From the NCBI RefSeq assembly GCF_006385135.1, contig NZ_CP041025.1, positions 248,001-312,000 on the forward strand: 64,000 bases of DNA. The letters are read 5' to 3'. Every line of letters starts with the position of its first letter. Positions within the stretch are counted from its first letter, which is position 1. Origin of the DNA: Paremcibacter congregatus. GTDB taxonomy: Bacteria; Pseudomonadota; Alphaproteobacteria; Sphingomonadales; Emcibacteraceae. The notes beneath the pieces are model-generated. The model worked only from the letters and a program-made list of their open reading frames with translations. It had not been told where the DNA came from and ran no database searches. A program made the translations under genes and the position numbers. Positions 54,509 through 64,000 of the stretch are shown piece by piece.

Positions 54509-55057
54509 TTAGTCTTCGTCGGCGGGGGCGTTCTTTGCCCGTTCGATGCCGTCGAGAATCATTTGTTTGGCTTTTTCAGGGCCTTCCCAGCCGGTGACCT
54601 TAACCCATTTGCCTTCTTCGAGATCTTTATAATGTTCGAAGAAATGCTGGATGCGGTTGAGCAGCAGTTCCGGCAGATCGGTGTAGGTATCGACATTTTT
54701 ATAGGTCGGATCGGTTTTCAGATCCGGCACGGCAAGAATTTTTTCATCGCCGCCGGCTTCGTCTTCCATCAGGAGCACGCCCACGGGCCGGGCGCGGATC
54801 ACACAGCCGGGGACCAGAGGTTCATCCACGACGACCATTACATCACAGGGATCGCCGTCTTCCGACAGGGTATGAGGCATATAGCCATAGTTGGTCGGAT
54901 AGCGCATTGGCGTATGCAGGATACGGTCGACCAGGATCGCGCCACTGCGTTTGTGCATTTCATATTTCACCGCGGCGCCGCCGGCGGGGACTTCGATGAT
55001 GACGTTGATTTCTTCCGGTGGATTTTTACCGGCGCTGATTTTATCGACTAAAGGCAT
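54509..55057 (-). CDS. ppa: Soluble inorganic pyrophosphatase, family I
   Basis: Ppa hydrolyses pyrophosphate in the cytosol. The 182-residue protein has the family I metal site with [15 protein letters not shown] (three Asp in the D-x-D-x-x-D pattern) and [16 protein letters not shown]. It is divergent from hppA, so two unrelated pyrophosphatases share one upstream region of about 217 bases. Confidence 0.97.
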   Translation of the reverse strand: MPLVDKISAGKNPPEEINVIIEVPAGGAAVKYEMHKRSGAILVDRILHTPMRYPTNYGYMPHTLSEDGDPCDVMVVVDEPLVPGCVIRARPVGVLLMEDEAGGDEKILAVPDLKTDPTYKNVDTYTDLPELLLNRIQHFFEHYKDLEEGKWVKVTGWEGPEKAKQMILDGIERAKNAPADED

Positions 55058-55274
55058 GAGAGTTCACTTCTTTGGCTTTAAATTGTGGTTCAAGGTGTTT
55101 GCGGCGCAATATAGCTAATTTATCATTTTTGTCAGCATGAATCTTGCTATCAATGGTCTTATGTCTTAACGTTTTATTTACTTTGTAAAAACAGACCTCG
55201 TAACAGAGGAAAAATATCGTTTTAGGGAAGAGACTTATAATCAAATTAAAGAAATAATTGCCAAGGGAGATATC

Positions 55275-57257
55275 ATGGCGGATTTAGTATTGTACCCCCC
55301 TATTTTGGGGCTTGTCGGACTACTCGTAGCATTCATCCTTTATCGTATGGTGGTCAGTTACCCGGAAGGGACTGACAAGGTCAGAAAAATCGGTGACCAG
55401 ATTCATATCGGCGCCATGGTTTTCATGAACCGCGAATATAAAATGTTGCTGATCTTCAACATCGTAATCATCATTCCCCTGTATATTTTTCTTGGTCAGG
55501 AAACGGCGATTTCCTTCGCTGTCGGTACGGTGGCTTCTGCGGTTGCCGGATATCTCGGCATGTTTTCGGCCACCAAAGCCAATGTCAGAACCACCACAGC
55601 CGCCCATGACAAGGGGGCGGCAGCGGCCTTGACAGTCGCCTTCTTTGGCGGCTCCATCATGGGGCTTTGCGTTGCGTCTCTGGGGCTTTTGGGGCTTGGT
55701 CTGCTGTATTATTTCTTCGGTGCGACCCATGCGGAAGCCATTCACGGGTTTGGTATGGGGGCCTCTACCGTGGCGCTCTTCTCACGCGTGGGCGGAGGTA
55801 TTTTCACCAAGTCCGCCGATGTGGGTGCGGATCTCGTGGGCAAGCTCGAAGCCGGTATTCCGGAAGATGATCCCCGTAATCCCGGTGTGATCGCCGATAA
55901 TGTCGGTGATAATGTCGGTGATGTGGCCGGTATGGGCTCTGATATTTTTGAAAGCTATTGCGGCGCCATGATCGCGACCATCGCGCTTGCCTCGACCATG
56001 GCGGTGGCCAATAAGGCGGACCTGATGTCCTTGCCCTTGCTGCTGGCGTCGGTGGGTCTGATCTGTTCGATCCTCGGCATATTCATTGTCAAGCTGATGT
56101 CCAACAGTGCGCCGGAAAAAGCCCTGCGCGCCGGCACCATGGGGGCGGCGGTGCTGTTTATCATTGCCGCTTATTTTGTTCTCGACAGGTTTGGCATCGA
56201 TATTGGTAAATTCTACGCCATTATCAGCGGCGCTGTCGGCGGGGTGATTATTGGTCTGGTGACGGAATATTATACCGCGGGGTCCCCGGTCAGACGTATC
56301 GCCCAGTCCGGCGAAACCGGTTCGGCCACCGTGATGATTACCGGTCTGGCGGTTGGTATGCAGTCTGTTGTCGTCCCCGTGCTGACCATCTGTGTGATTA
56401 TCTTTGTGTCCACCACGTTTGCCGGTCTTTACGGTGTTGGTCTGGCGGCGATTGCCATGCTGGCGACGGTCGGGATTACCATGGCGATTGACGCGTATGG
56501 TCCCGTGGCCGATAATGCCGGCGGCATCGCCGAAATGGCGGGTCTGGGCAAGGAAACCCGTGACATCACCGACAGCCTTGACGAGCTGGGCAATACCACG
56601 GCCGCGATTGGCAAGGGCTTCGCCATTGGCGCGGCGGCGCTGGCGGCGCTGTCAATCATCGCGGCGTTTGTCGCGACGGTGACCCATCATGTGCCGGGCT
56701 TCAGTCTCAGTCTTGATAATCCGAAAGTCCTGATCGGTCTGTTTATCGGCGGCACCATTCCCTTCCTTATCGCCTCGATCACCATGACGGCGGTGGGCGA
56801 TGCAGCGATGGAAATGATCGTCGAGATCCGGCGGCAGTTCAAGGAAATCCCTGGTCTGCTTGAGGGCACCGCTGATCCGGATACGGAAAAATGCGTTGAT
56901 ATCGCCACCACGGCGGCGCTGAAGAAAATGATCATTCCGGGTGCGATTGCGATCGTGACGCCGGTGATTGTCGGCTTCGGCCTCGGTGCGCAAAGCCTGG
57001 GCGGTATGCTCGGCGGGGCGTTGCTGGGCTGTGTGCTGATGGCGCTGATGATGGCCAATGCCGGGGGGGCCTGGGACAATGCCAAGAAATATATTGAAAA
57101 GGGCAATCTGGGCGGTAAAGGCTCGGACGTGCATGCGGCGGCGGTGGTCGGCGATACGGTTGGTGATCCCTTCAAGGATACCTCCGGCCCGAGCATGAAC
57201 ATCCTGATCAACGTGATGGCGATTGTCTCTCTGGTGATTGCGCCACTTCTGACATAA
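55275..57257 (+). CDS. hppA: Membrane-bound proton-pumping pyrophosphatase
   Basis: This 660-residue protein with about sixteen membrane helices couples pyrophosphate hydrolysis to ion pumping. The active-site run includes [29 protein letters not shown] and [12 protein letters not shown], all with conserved Asp. The segment [18 protein letters not shown] has Ala where K+-independent enzymes have Lys (GNTTKA), so by family rule it is the K+-dependent type. H+ versus Na+ as the pumped ion cannot be settled by eye. Confidence 0.95.
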   Translation: MADLVLYPPILGLVGLLVAFILYRMVVSYPEGTDKVRKIGDQIHIGAMVFMNREYKMLLIFNIVIIIPLYIFLGQETAISFAVGTVASAVAGYLGMFSATKANVRTTTAAHDKGAAAALTVAFFGGSIMGLCVASLGLLGLGLLYYFFGATHAEAIHGFGMGASTVALFSRVGGGIFTKSADVGADLVGKLEAGIPEDDPRNPGVIADNVGDNVGDVAGMGSDIFESYCGAMIATIALASTMAVANKADLMSLPLLLASVGLICSILGIFIVKLMSNSAPEKALRAGTMGAAVLFIIAAYFVLDRFGIDIGKFYAIISGAVGGVIIGLVTEYYTAGSPVRRIAQSGETGSATVMITGLAVGMQSVVVPVLTICVIIFVSTTFAGLYGVGLAAIAMLATVGITMAIDAYGPVADNAGGIAEMAGLGKETRDITDSLDELGNTTAAIGKGFAIGAAALAALSIIAAFVATVTHHVPGFSLSLDNPKVLIGLFIGGTIPFLIASITMTAVGDAAMEMIVEIRRQFKEIPGLLEGTADPDTEKCVDIATTAALKKMIIPGAIAIVTPVIVGFGLGAQSLGGMLGGALLGCVLMALMMANAGGAWDNAKKYIEKGNLGGKGSDVHAAAVVGDTVGDPFKDTSGPSMNILINVMAIVSLVIAPLLT

Positions 57258-57274
57258 CGTTTTTTATGTTATGA

Positions 57275-57308
57275 TAAAAAGGGCTTCTGTAAGGGGGCCC
57301 TTTTTTAT
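57275..57308 (+). terminator. Intrinsic terminator after hppA
   Basis: AAAAAGGGC pairs with GGCCCTTTTTT with a loop of about 12 bases and a T run. A small inverted repeat, CATAAC/GTTATG (57253-57273), lies just before. Confidence 0.85.
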
Positions 57309-57399
57309 TTGTTTTCGCCATTAGATTATTAAGACGCATCCTGTACAGAATTCCTTGAGCGTTGCAGAGGAATAGATAAAAAGGATTGAGAAAGAATAG

Positions 57400-58605
57400 A
57401 TGGTGCTGGACGTAAGACAAAACAAAACAATTCTGGTGGTGGAGGCGCAGGCTCTCGGGATGATCGGGGTTATTCGGGGGCTGGGCATGGCGGGCTATCG
57501 GGTGATTGCGGCGTCCAGTGATGAGCAAGCCTTGGGGCTGAAATCAAACTTTGCGACGGAATCACACGTCTGCCCTGCCTATGGGAGGGAACAGTATTTC
57601 CCGTGGCTGGACGAGGTGATATCAAAGAAACAGATCGCTGCCATTGTCCCGAGTGAAAGTTTCCTGCTCGCCATCCACAGCAGCTTTTCAAAATACGCCC
57701 ATCTTATGCCGGGAAATATGGACAAGGCCACCGTTTATAAATGTCTTTGCAAGACAGATGTATTTTCAAGCTTTATTGAGGCGGAGGACGATGGTTTTCT
57801 GGTCCGGAATACGCCCAAGACCTACATTGTTACAGATGCGGCGTCGGTACCGGATGAGGCGCAGCTCACAGCGATGGGGCTGCCGATATGGATTAAACTG
57901 GACGAATTCTACGTTCAGGGAGAGAATTGTGAACGAGGCGTTATCCGGGCAGATTGTATTGAAGACGCGACGCAGGCTATTTTGAACCATTTGCCGAAAG
58001 TTCAAAAAATTCTCGTTCAATCGCATGTGAAAGGCGTCAAGACGGCGGTTAATCTCTGTCTTGATCGCGGGAAACTATTGGCGCGATCTGAGTTTATCGC
58101 CACGCATGAAAATCCTCATACAGGAGGATTTGCGACTTTGCGCCATACTTGGGAAAATGAGGAGATGTTCAAGGATGCCCTGGCCAAGATCAGGCACCTT
58201 GGGTGGGACGGTGTCGCCATGATGGAATATCGATGGGATCGGCATACTGGTGAGTTCAATTTTATTGAACTGAACGCCAGATATTGGGGGGCGCTGCATC
58301 TGGAACTCTACGCCGGGAAAAATTTTCCGCAGATCCAGATGGATGCTTTTTTTGATCTTGATCCGGAACCCCGTTTGAAACCTGAAAAATTTCAATCAGT
58401 CCGCTACGCATTGCCAGGAGACTTTGGCTATATGATGAGCAAGGTGAGGGATCGGAATGTTGCACGGACAGGCCGTCTGATGGCTTTTCTGGGATTTCTT
58501 GGCCTGTTCCTTAATCCTTTTATAAAGTCTGACTTGTTGTTTCCGGGGGATCGTTATCTCTACGGGCTGCAGATGAAGAAATTTGTCCGGGACCTGTTCA
58601 GGTAG
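57400..58605 (+). CDS. ATP-grasp enzyme of a surface-carbohydrate cluster
   Basis: This 401-residue protein has a Rossmann-like start (TILVVEAQALGMIGVIRGLGMAGYRVIAAS in character) and a carbamoyl-phosphate-synthase-like ATP-grasp domain. WIKLDEFYVQGENCERGV may bind ATP, and WDGVAMMEYRWD plus FNFIELNARYWG give the metal-binding Glu and Asn. ATP-grasp ligases of this kind are found next to polysaccharide genes. The substrate is not predictable. The ATG at 57400 follows AAAGAATAG weakly. The deacetylase gene follows 2 bases after the stop. Confidence 0.82.
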   Translation: MVLDVRQNKTILVVEAQALGMIGVIRGLGMAGYRVIAASSDEQALGLKSNFATESHVCPAYGREQYFPWLDEVISKKQIAAIVPSESFLLAIHSSFSKYAHLMPGNMDKATVYKCLCKTDVFSSFIEAEDDGFLVRNTPKTYIVTDAASVPDEAQLTAMGLPIWIKLDEFYVQGENCERGVIRADCIEDATQAILNHLPKVQKILVQSHVKGVKTAVNLCLDRGKLLARSEFIATHENPHTGGFATLRHTWENEEMFKDALAKIRHLGWDGVAMMEYRWDRHTGEFNFIELNARYWGALHLELYAGKNFPQIQMDAFFDLDPEPRLKPEKFQSVRYALPGDFGYMMSKVRDRNVARTGRLMAFLGFLGLFLNPFIKSDLLFPGDRYLYGLQMKKFVRDLFR

Positions 58606-58607
58606 CC

Positions 58608-59648
58608 ATGATGAAAAGCATAAAAATTCTGATTTATTTTCTACTCAAATATACCGGCGCCTTCGGGATTTCCCGGAAGATCCAGCATAAAAAACTGCGT
58701 ATCCTCTGCTATCACGGTATTGCTTTTCAGGACGAACATGTTTTTAAGCCGACTTTGTTTATGACAGAGGAGCTGTTCCGTCATCGCATGGACCTGCTGG
58801 TGAAATCCGGCTATCAGGTCATTTCCCTTGCGGCGGCGGTGAAGGGACTTAAAAAGGGGAATTTGCCTGACAACAGTGTGGTCATCACCTTCGATGATGG
58901 CTGGGAAGGCACCTTCAGCAAAGCGCTGCCGATCCTGCAGCAGCATGATTTCCCGGTGACCATATACATCACCAGTTATTATGCCGAGAAACAGGTGCCC
59001 GTATTGAATGTTTTCCTACAATATCTTTTTTGGAAAAGCCCGCTGAAGCAGATTGATTTGGTAAGTCTGCAACTTGACGGGCTTTCTGGTAAGATGAATA
59101 CGGCTGACAAGACCCAACGTGAAGAGACGGTGAACCGGATATTAGATCATCTGGAGGCGCATTATCCGTTGCCGCAACGTTATTTTTTTTGCGAAACTAT
59201 CGGACAAGTTCTTCAGGTTAACATAGAAGAGATAAAGCAAAAAAAAATGTTTATGCTCGCGGGGCCTGATATGATCGCCGCGTCGGCGCAGTATGAGGGG
59301 GTCGACATTGAACTGCATACCCACCGTCATGTTTTGCCAGACACTTCATTTGACGCCTGCGCGGGTGAAGTCAGGGAAAATCAGAAAATATTGGAACGGT
59401 GGACGGGAAAAACACCGGTGCATTTTTGTTATCCTCATGGTTGGTACACTGATGATCATTTCAACTGGTTACCAAAACTGGGACTAAAATCAGCGGTGAC
59501 TGTCTGTCCCGGTTTAAATGATAGGCATCATAATATAATGGCGCTTGACAGGTTCCTAGATGGTCAATCAATATCAAGGCTTGAGTTTGAAGCAGAATTA
59601 TGCGGTATTGCGAGTGTAATAAGAAAAATTTATATTTTATGCCAGTAG
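58608..59648 (+). CDS. Polysaccharide deacetylase (carbohydrate esterase family 4)
   Basis: This 346-residue protein has the first CE4 motif TFDDGW (Asp96-Asp97), an N-terminal LRILCYHGI as in the family, and the metal-ligand His pair in ELHTHRHVLPD. It has no obvious signal peptide; a short hydrophobic start (ILIYFLLKYTGAFG) may anchor it. It likely removes acetyl groups from an N-acetylated sugar polymer or lipid-linked precursor. It is co-transcribed with the ATP-grasp gene and AT-richer than its surroundings. Confidence 0.9.
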   Translation: MMKSIKILIYFLLKYTGAFGISRKIQHKKLRILCYHGIAFQDEHVFKPTLFMTEELFRHRMDLLVKSGYQVISLAAAVKGLKKGNLPDNSVVITFDDGWEGTFSKALPILQQHDFPVTIYITSYYAEKQVPVLNVFLQYLFWKSPLKQIDLVSLQLDGLSGKMNTADKTQREETVNRILDHLEAHYPLPQRYFFCETIGQVLQVNIEEIKQKKMFMLAGPDMIAASAQYEGVDIELHTHRHVLPDTSFDACAGEVRENQKILERWTGKTPVHFCYPHGWYTDDHFNWLPKLGLKSAVTVCPGLNDRHHNIMALDRFLDGQSISRLEFEAELCGIASVIRKIYILCQ

Positions 59649-59678
59649 AGTGTGGGTAAAAGTATTATAGGAATATCA

Positions 59679-61019
59679 ATGAAAATATTAATTGTAGCGG
59701 GGTATTTTCCCCCTTTTTCTCCCGCTTCTGCAAGCCGGATCAATAAATTTGCTAAATATATGCATGACACTGGCCATGATGTCATGGTCCTCGCACCGGA
59801 AAACAAAGGTTATCCTCCAACATTAACCGCTGAAATTCCGCAAGACAGAATTATATTCACTGATATAACCAATATTAATGAAATCCCGAATAAAGTGAAG
59901 CACCGGGTCAGGAATATTGTGCAATCTGCGAAACAAGCTGGTGCCTCGGCAAACCCTGATTTGGACGAAGGGAGGCGAGAGCCGAAGGCGGGTTCCGAAA
60001 AATCCGGCAAAGAATCGGCACTTAGTCGGTGGTATCGTAAGTTGACTAACATCCCAGACGATATGATCGGCTGGTATCCTCACGGTGTAAAAGCCGGGCG
60101 CAAGCTGTTTGAAAGCTGGTCGCCGGATATTATTTTCTGTACAACGCCCCCGCACAGCGGGCTGTTTGTCGCCCGCCGTCTGGCGACGATTCTTGATGTG
60201 CCCTGGGTGGTGGATTTCCGTGATTTGTGGACCGGTCATGGCTATTACAATGCCTCTATCATACAGTGGACTGTAGATACTTTTCTGGAAAAAATGGCCT
60301 TGAGGAAGTGCAAGGGCATGATCACGGTCACGGAAAGTTGGGCGAAAGACCTGAAAGAACAAAGCACCCTGCCGGTTGAATTTGCCCGTAACGGGTTTGA
60401 TCCGAAAGATTTTTCAGATACGCCACTTGAAACATATGATGCGGAAAAAGTCACAATTATTTATGCCGGCCTGCTGTATGGAATCAAACGCGACCCGTCG
60501 TTAGTGTTGGAAGCCCTCGGCAAGATGGGGGACAAGGCGAAATATTTCCGGTTTATGATCTATACGGCGAAGGGCATTCGTGATCTGACGCCGGCTCATA
60601 CGGCCTTGATCGAAAAATATAACCTGCAGGACGTGGTGGAAAATTACAAATATATTCCTCAGGCGGATTTGCTGAAAATTCAGCAGCAGGCCGACCTGTT
60701 GTTGTTGTTGCGCTGGGATGATCCTAAGGAAAACGGTGTGATTGCCGGAAAACTGTTTGAATATATCGGGTCCGGCACGCCGATCCTTGCCACGGGAAGC
60801 ATAACCGGCGAAGCCGCCGATATTGTACGGGATAATGATTTTGGCCTGGTCAGCAACGACGTCGATGAAGTAGTTGCTTATCTGGAAAAACTTCTGATCA
60901 CGAAACAAAAGGGCGATTTGAAACGGCGTGTTAATCCCAACCGGGAACAATTCACCCGGACGAAACAGTTCGAAAAGCTTGTCCCCTTTATGGAAAAAAT
61001 CATCGCCGATAGCCGCTAG
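59679..61019 (+). CDS. Glycosyltransferase family 4-like protein
   Basis: This 446-residue GT-B fold enzyme starts at ATG 59679 (MKILIVAGYFPPFSPASASR), behind TAGGA; the GTG at 59652 is a less likely start. The N-terminal domain has PPHSGLFVARRLA and VVDFRDLWTGHGYY. The C-terminal donor-binding part shows TIIYAGLLYGIKRD and GKLFEYIGSGTPILATG with the conserved Glu. It belongs to a surface or exopolysaccharide trio. The charged insert near residues 88-105 looks variable. Confidence 0.9.
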   Translation: MKILIVAGYFPPFSPASASRINKFAKYMHDTGHDVMVLAPENKGYPPTLTAEIPQDRIIFTDITNINEIPNKVKHRVRNIVQSAKQAGASANPDLDEGRREPKAGSEKSGKESALSRWYRKLTNIPDDMIGWYPHGVKAGRKLFESWSPDIIFCTTPPHSGLFVARRLATILDVPWVVDFRDLWTGHGYYNASIIQWTVDTFLEKMALRKCKGMITVTESWAKDLKEQSTLPVEFARNGFDPKDFSDTPLETYDAEKVTIIYAGLLYGIKRDPSLVLEALGKMGDKAKYFRFMIYTAKGIRDLTPAHTALIEKYNLQDVVENYKYIPQADLLKIQQQADLLLLLRWDDPKENGVIAGKLFEYIGSGTPILATGSITGEAADIVRDNDFGLVSNDVDEVVAYLEKLLITKQKGDLKRRVNPNREQFTRTKQFEKLVPFMEKIIADSR

Positions 61020-61975
61020 ATGTAATGTCCGGCCAAAATACTGAGAAACAGCAGCAGCCCGAGACGCTGATTTGACTTGAACAGCCGCAGACAAATCTCG
61101 CCATTATCAATATCAAGGGTTTTCAGCTGCCAGAGAGCATGTCCTGCCACCAGAGCGAGGCCGATGTAAAAACCGGCGCCGGTCCCGGCCATAAATCCCG
61201 CCGTGGCAAAACAGCCGATCATCAGGATAAAAAAACCGGCGAGCCATTTCGGCGTCGTGGCTCCCAGTTTCAGGGCCGTGGATTTCACGCCGATCAGAAT
61301 ATCGTCTTCCTTGTCCTGATGGGCATAGATCGTGTCATAACTCAGCGTCCAGAAAATTCCGCCGACATAGAGCAGAAGCGCCGGTGCTTCCAGCCCGCCG
61401 GTCACCGCCGACCAGCCCATCAGGGCACCGAAGTTAAACGTCAGCCCGAGGGTGATCTGCGGCCAGTAAGTGATGCGTTTCATAAAGGGGTAAATCGCCA
61501 CCAGCGCCAGCGAACCCACGCCGAGCCATATGGTGAAATCATTCATCTGCAGCAGTACCGCAAGCCCGATCAGGCACAGCGCGCCCAGGAACAGAAAAGC
61601 CTGTAACACGCTAACCCGGCCGCTGGGCAGGGGGCGGCCCTTGGTGCGCTCGACCATGGCGTCGAATTTCCGGTCGGCGAGATCATTGACCACGCAGCCC
61701 GCGCCGCGCATGACATAGGCGCCGAGCGCAAACAGGCCCATCAGCCCGAGGTTAGGCAGATAAAACCGCCAGTTCTCCGGCTGCCAATATTGCCAGTGAC
61801 TGGCCAGCGCGATGCTCCACAGGCAGGGCCACAGCAACAACCAGACGCCAATCGGCCGATCGGCGCGCATCAATTGCAGATAGGGCCAGGCAAAGTCCGG
61901 CGACAGGCGGTTGACCCAGCCTTGGCGGATGGTGTCTTTCGGCGCGACTTTTATGCGGTTTTCGATTTTTGTCAT
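61016..61975 (-). CDS. ubiA: 4-hydroxybenzoate polyprenyltransferase
   Basis: UbiA attaches the polyprenyl chain to 4-hydroxybenzoate, the step before UbiD. The 319-residue membrane protein has the first Asp motif NDLADRKFD (residues 97-105) and the second, YDTIYAHQDKEDD. About nine membrane helices are visible. It overlaps the end of the glycosyltransferase gene by 4 bases on the opposite strand, and no terminator lies between. Confidence 0.96.
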   Translation of the reverse strand: MTKIENRIKVAPKDTIRQGWVNRLSPDFAWPYLQLMRADRPIGVWLLLWPCLWSIALASHWQYWQPENWRFYLPNLGLMGLFALGAYVMRGAGCVVNDLADRKFDAMVERTKGRPLPSGRVSVLQAFLFLGALCLIGLAVLLQMNDFTIWLGVGSLALVAIYPFMKRITYWPQITLGLTFNFGALMGWSAVTGGLEAPALLLYVGGIFWTLSYDTIYAHQDKEDDILIGVKSTALKLGATTPKWLAGFFILMIGCFATAGFMAGTGAGFYIGLALVAGHALWQLKTLDIDNGEICLRLFKSNQRLGLLLFLSILAGHYI

Positions 61976-62045
61976 TTGCCCTGTTTAGAATAAAAAACTA
62001 TCATTGGCAAAAATTATATCATGATCTCAAGGTGTTTATACCCCC

Positions 62046-62810
62046 ATGGCGACCAAACATACCGCACGGCTTTATATTGACCAGGACCTGAAGGTCGGGG
62101 CGGAACTTCTTCTTGATGGCAACCCCGGGCATTATCTGGTTAATGTCATGCGCCGCAAGATGGGCGATCCGGTGACCCTGTTCAACGGCCGCGACGGCGA
62201 CTGGATGGCGGAAATCGTTAAAACCGGCAAGGGCCGGGCGATGGTTGTTGTGCGTCAAAATATCGCGGCCCAGGTCGCGGAACCTGACCTGTGGTATCTG
62301 TTTGCCCCGATCAAGAAGGCCCGACTTGATTATATGGTGGAAAAGGCGACGGAGCTTGGGGTGTCCCTGATCCGGCCCGTGTTGACCGACCGCACTAATC
62401 TCGACCGTCTGAAGGAAGACAAAATCCGTCTCAGCGCCATCGAAGCAGCCGAACAATGCGAGCGCATGACCGTGCCACAGGTTGCGCCGCTGATCAAACT
62501 GACCGACCTGCTGGCGGACTGGCCTGAGGATCGCCTGATCATGTTCTGTGATGAGGACGGCGCGGGCGACCAGAATTGCTACCCCGTGGGCCGGGCGGTG
62601 GAAGAGGTCAACGCCTGGCAGGGGCGGCCGGACAAATGGGCGATCCTGATTGGCCCCGAAGGCGGGTTCAGCGATGCAGAGCGCGCCCTGATCCGGGCCT
62701 TGCCCCAGGTGGTGCCGGTTACCCTCGGTCCCCGAATCCTGCGCGCCGATACCGCCGCCATCGCCGCCATTGCCCTCTGGCAATCCTTTGCCGGCGACTG
62801 GCAGACGTAA
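62046..62810 (+). CDS. rsmE: 16S rRNA (uracil-N3) methyltransferase RsmE
   Basis: RsmE methylates U1498 of 16S rRNA. The 254-residue SPOUT-fold protein has the N-terminal HYLVNVMRRKMGDPVTLFNG, KKARLDYMVEKATELGV and the SAM knot ILIGPEGGFSDAE with LGPRILRADTAAIAA. The ribosome site before the ATG is weak. The gene is divergent from ubiA. Confidence 0.97.
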   Translation: MATKHTARLYIDQDLKVGAELLLDGNPGHYLVNVMRRKMGDPVTLFNGRDGDWMAEIVKTGKGRAMVVVRQNIAAQVAEPDLWYLFAPIKKARLDYMVEKATELGVSLIRPVLTDRTNLDRLKEDKIRLSAIEAAEQCERMTVPQVAPLIKLTDLLADWPEDRLIMFCDEDGAGDQNCYPVGRAVEEVNAWQGRPDKWAILIGPEGGFSDAERALIRALPQVVPVTLGPRILRADTAAIAAIALWQSFAGDWQT

Positions 62811-62928
62811 TATTCCCGCAATGTATCTACAATATAATTGACTCATTCTTCGAAGATGGCCATCATCTGCGGTGAACTAAAACTATTTCTGAGGGGTGTT
62901 AGGGGTAATAAAACTAGGAAATAGACGA

Positions 62929-64000
62929 ATGACAATAAAAACAAGTTCAGCGTCCGTACTCGCGGGGATTTTAGCGTTAAGTGTATCCAGCTTCGCCCTT
63001 CCGGCGATGGCGGATCAGGATCAGACGGGTGCTTTTGTGGTTCAGGACGGGGAAACCGCGCCTGAAGAGAATATCATGGACAGCGCAAAGCCGGGCGATA
63101 CAGCATCAGACGACACGGCTGACAAAAAAGATAAAGACAAGGCGCTTGCCGATTTTGTTGAGGATAAGGAAAAGATCGAAGGTCTGTTCACCTTTTACCG
63201 TGATAAGGAAAAAGGCGAATTATTTATGGAAATCAGCGAAGACCAGCTGAACCAGGAATTCATCTATTTCATTTATGTTCATAATGGCGTGACCGGAGTG
63301 CCGGGTCTGGCGTTCCGTGGCGCGACCGGAAATAACCAGGTTTTCTCTCTCGCCAAACATTATAACCGCATTGATTTTATTGAGGAAAACACCAACTTCT
63401 ATTACAATCCGGAAAACCCGATCAGCCGCTCTGCTGACGCCAATGTGTCTTCCGCCGTTTTGGCGACGGCCGAGATCAAAGCCACCAGCGCGGATAAGAA
63501 GCGCTTTCTTATTCCGGTGGATAAAATGTTTCTGAGCGAAGCCCTGACCCAGCTGACCCCGGACAAACGTCCCGGCGACAAGGATGCCGGCAAATATGGC
63601 CCGGGCAAGCTGAGCAGCAGCAAGTCGAAAATCACCGATATCAACAATTATCCGGAAAATTCCGATGTGATTGTTGATTACGTCTTTGATGATTCGAAGG
63701 CCATGCCGGACCGCGATAATATCGGCGGCCTGCCCCGCAATGGCAAGCTGACCCTGCAGCACAGCTTCATCCAGATGCCGAAAAATGATTTCAAACCCCG
63801 CCTTGACGATCCGCGGGTCGGCTATTTCTTCCAGCGCGCCACCGATATGATCAGCCATAGCGCCACCCCCTACCGGGATGTGATTGATCGCTGGAGCCTG
63901 GTGAAGAAAAATCCCGAAGCCGCGCTGTCAGAGCCGGTGGAGCCGATCGTATACTGGATCGAGAACACAACACCGGTGGAATATCGCGACACCATCCGCG
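62929..64000 (+). CDS. DUF5117-type exported metalloprotease (3' end outside window)
   Basis: The open reading frame runs to the window edge, 357 codons so far. A signal peptide ends at ALPAMA (about residue 28). A Lys/Asp-rich low-complexity segment follows (DTADKKDKDKALADFVEDKE in character). Then comes a beta-rich domain with GLFTFYRDKEKGELFMEI, FLIPVDKMF and YFFQRATDMISHS, which matches DUF5118/DUF5117 zinc-dependent peptidases. The catalytic HExxH part would lie beyond the window. An acidic linker after the signal peptide is typical. Confidence 0.8.
   Translation, partial: MTIKTSSASVLAGILALSVSSFALPAMADQDQTGAFVVQDGETAPEENIMDSAKPGDTASDDTADKKDKDKALADFVEDKEKIEGLFTFYRDKEKGELFMEISEDQLNQEFIYFIYVHNGVTGVPGLAFRGATGNNQVFSLAKHYNRIDFIEENTNFYYNPENPISRSADANVSSAVLATAEIKATSADKKRFLIPVDKMFLSEALTQLTPDKRPGDKDAGKYGPGKLSSSKSKITDINNYPENSDVIVDYVFDDSKAMPDRDNIGGLPRNGKLTLQHSFIQMPKNDFKPRLDDPRVGYFFQRATDMISHSATPYRDVIDRWSLVKKNPEAALSEPVEPIVYWIENTTPVEYRDTIR

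Noticed and set aside
1-64000. tRNA, rRNA, CRISPR array, insertion sequence, prophage or integron
   Set aside because: I saw no tRNA cloverleaf, rRNA core, spaced repeats, transposase, integrase or phage protein anywhere in the window.

Overview
The window is one contiguous piece of an alphaproteobacterial chromosome. The evidence is the hisA-hisF-hisE-HIT order, a complete ccoNOQP-ccoGHIS set, a TipF-like protein beside cheY/cheZ, a DUF3035 (BamF-type) lipoprotein, ubiA and ubiD, and a K+-type membrane pyrophosphatase. Moderate GC, a DUF3450/TtpC-type TonB system and a PEP-CTERM protein would fit a marine Emcibacterales or Kordiimonadales bacterium, but that order-level placement is inference. 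It looks like a motile, respiring, ubiquinone-using heterotroph. I see no rRNA, tRNA, CRISPR array, insertion sequence or phage.

Layout. 1-2 kb: end of the histidine operon and a HIT protein. 2-3.3 kb: two tandem PAS_5 proteins. 3.4-9.8 kb: housekeeping and unknown genes (PfkB kinase, EI24 membrane protein, nth, dapB). 9.8-17.8 kb: cbb3 oxidase and its assembly genes on the minus strand, behind a perfect FNR/FixK box at 17952-17965. 18.1-19.4 kb: a lipoprotein dipeptidase. 19.5-19.8 kb: a cyclic-di-GMP-I (GEMM) riboswitch in front of a 58-residue protein. 20.4-25.8 kb: a six-gene TonB energy-transduction operon. 25.9-28.7 kb: a degenerate EAL protein facing a cheY-cheZ operon. 28.9-34.1 kb: maoC, ribF, ileS, lspA, bamF-like. 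34.2-40.6 kb: mutL, rsmD, an RluB-type synthase, tadA, mscS. 40.4-45.6 kb: a Na/Pi transporter with candidate Pho boxes, purD, xseA and an M23 peptidase. 45.6-49.7 kb: a periplasmic binding protein, two DJ-1/PfpI proteins and a TorF-type porin. 49.7-54.3 kb: pmbA, a MarR regulator, ubiD and a PEP-CTERM gene between two identical terminators. 54.5-57.3 kb: soluble and membrane pyrophosphatases back to back. 57.4-61.0 kb: an ATP-grasp / polysaccharide deacetylase / glycosyltransferase trio. 61.0-64 kb: ubiA, rsmE and the start of a DUF5117-type protein that leaves the window.

The most notable items are these. (1) A near-canonical c-di-GMP-I riboswitch controls a tiny unrecognised protein. (2) The CheZ-like phosphatase has a long acidic tail carrying three copies of a motif that resembles the CheY-binding peptides of FliM and CheZ. 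(3) That gene converges with a TipF-like degenerate EAL protein, so the same 10 kb holds two c-di-GMP-linked elements and a chemotaxis output module. Several small genes that are easy to miss (ccoQ, the 58-residue gene, a 54-residue membrane protein, candidate leader ORFs) were found by direct reading.
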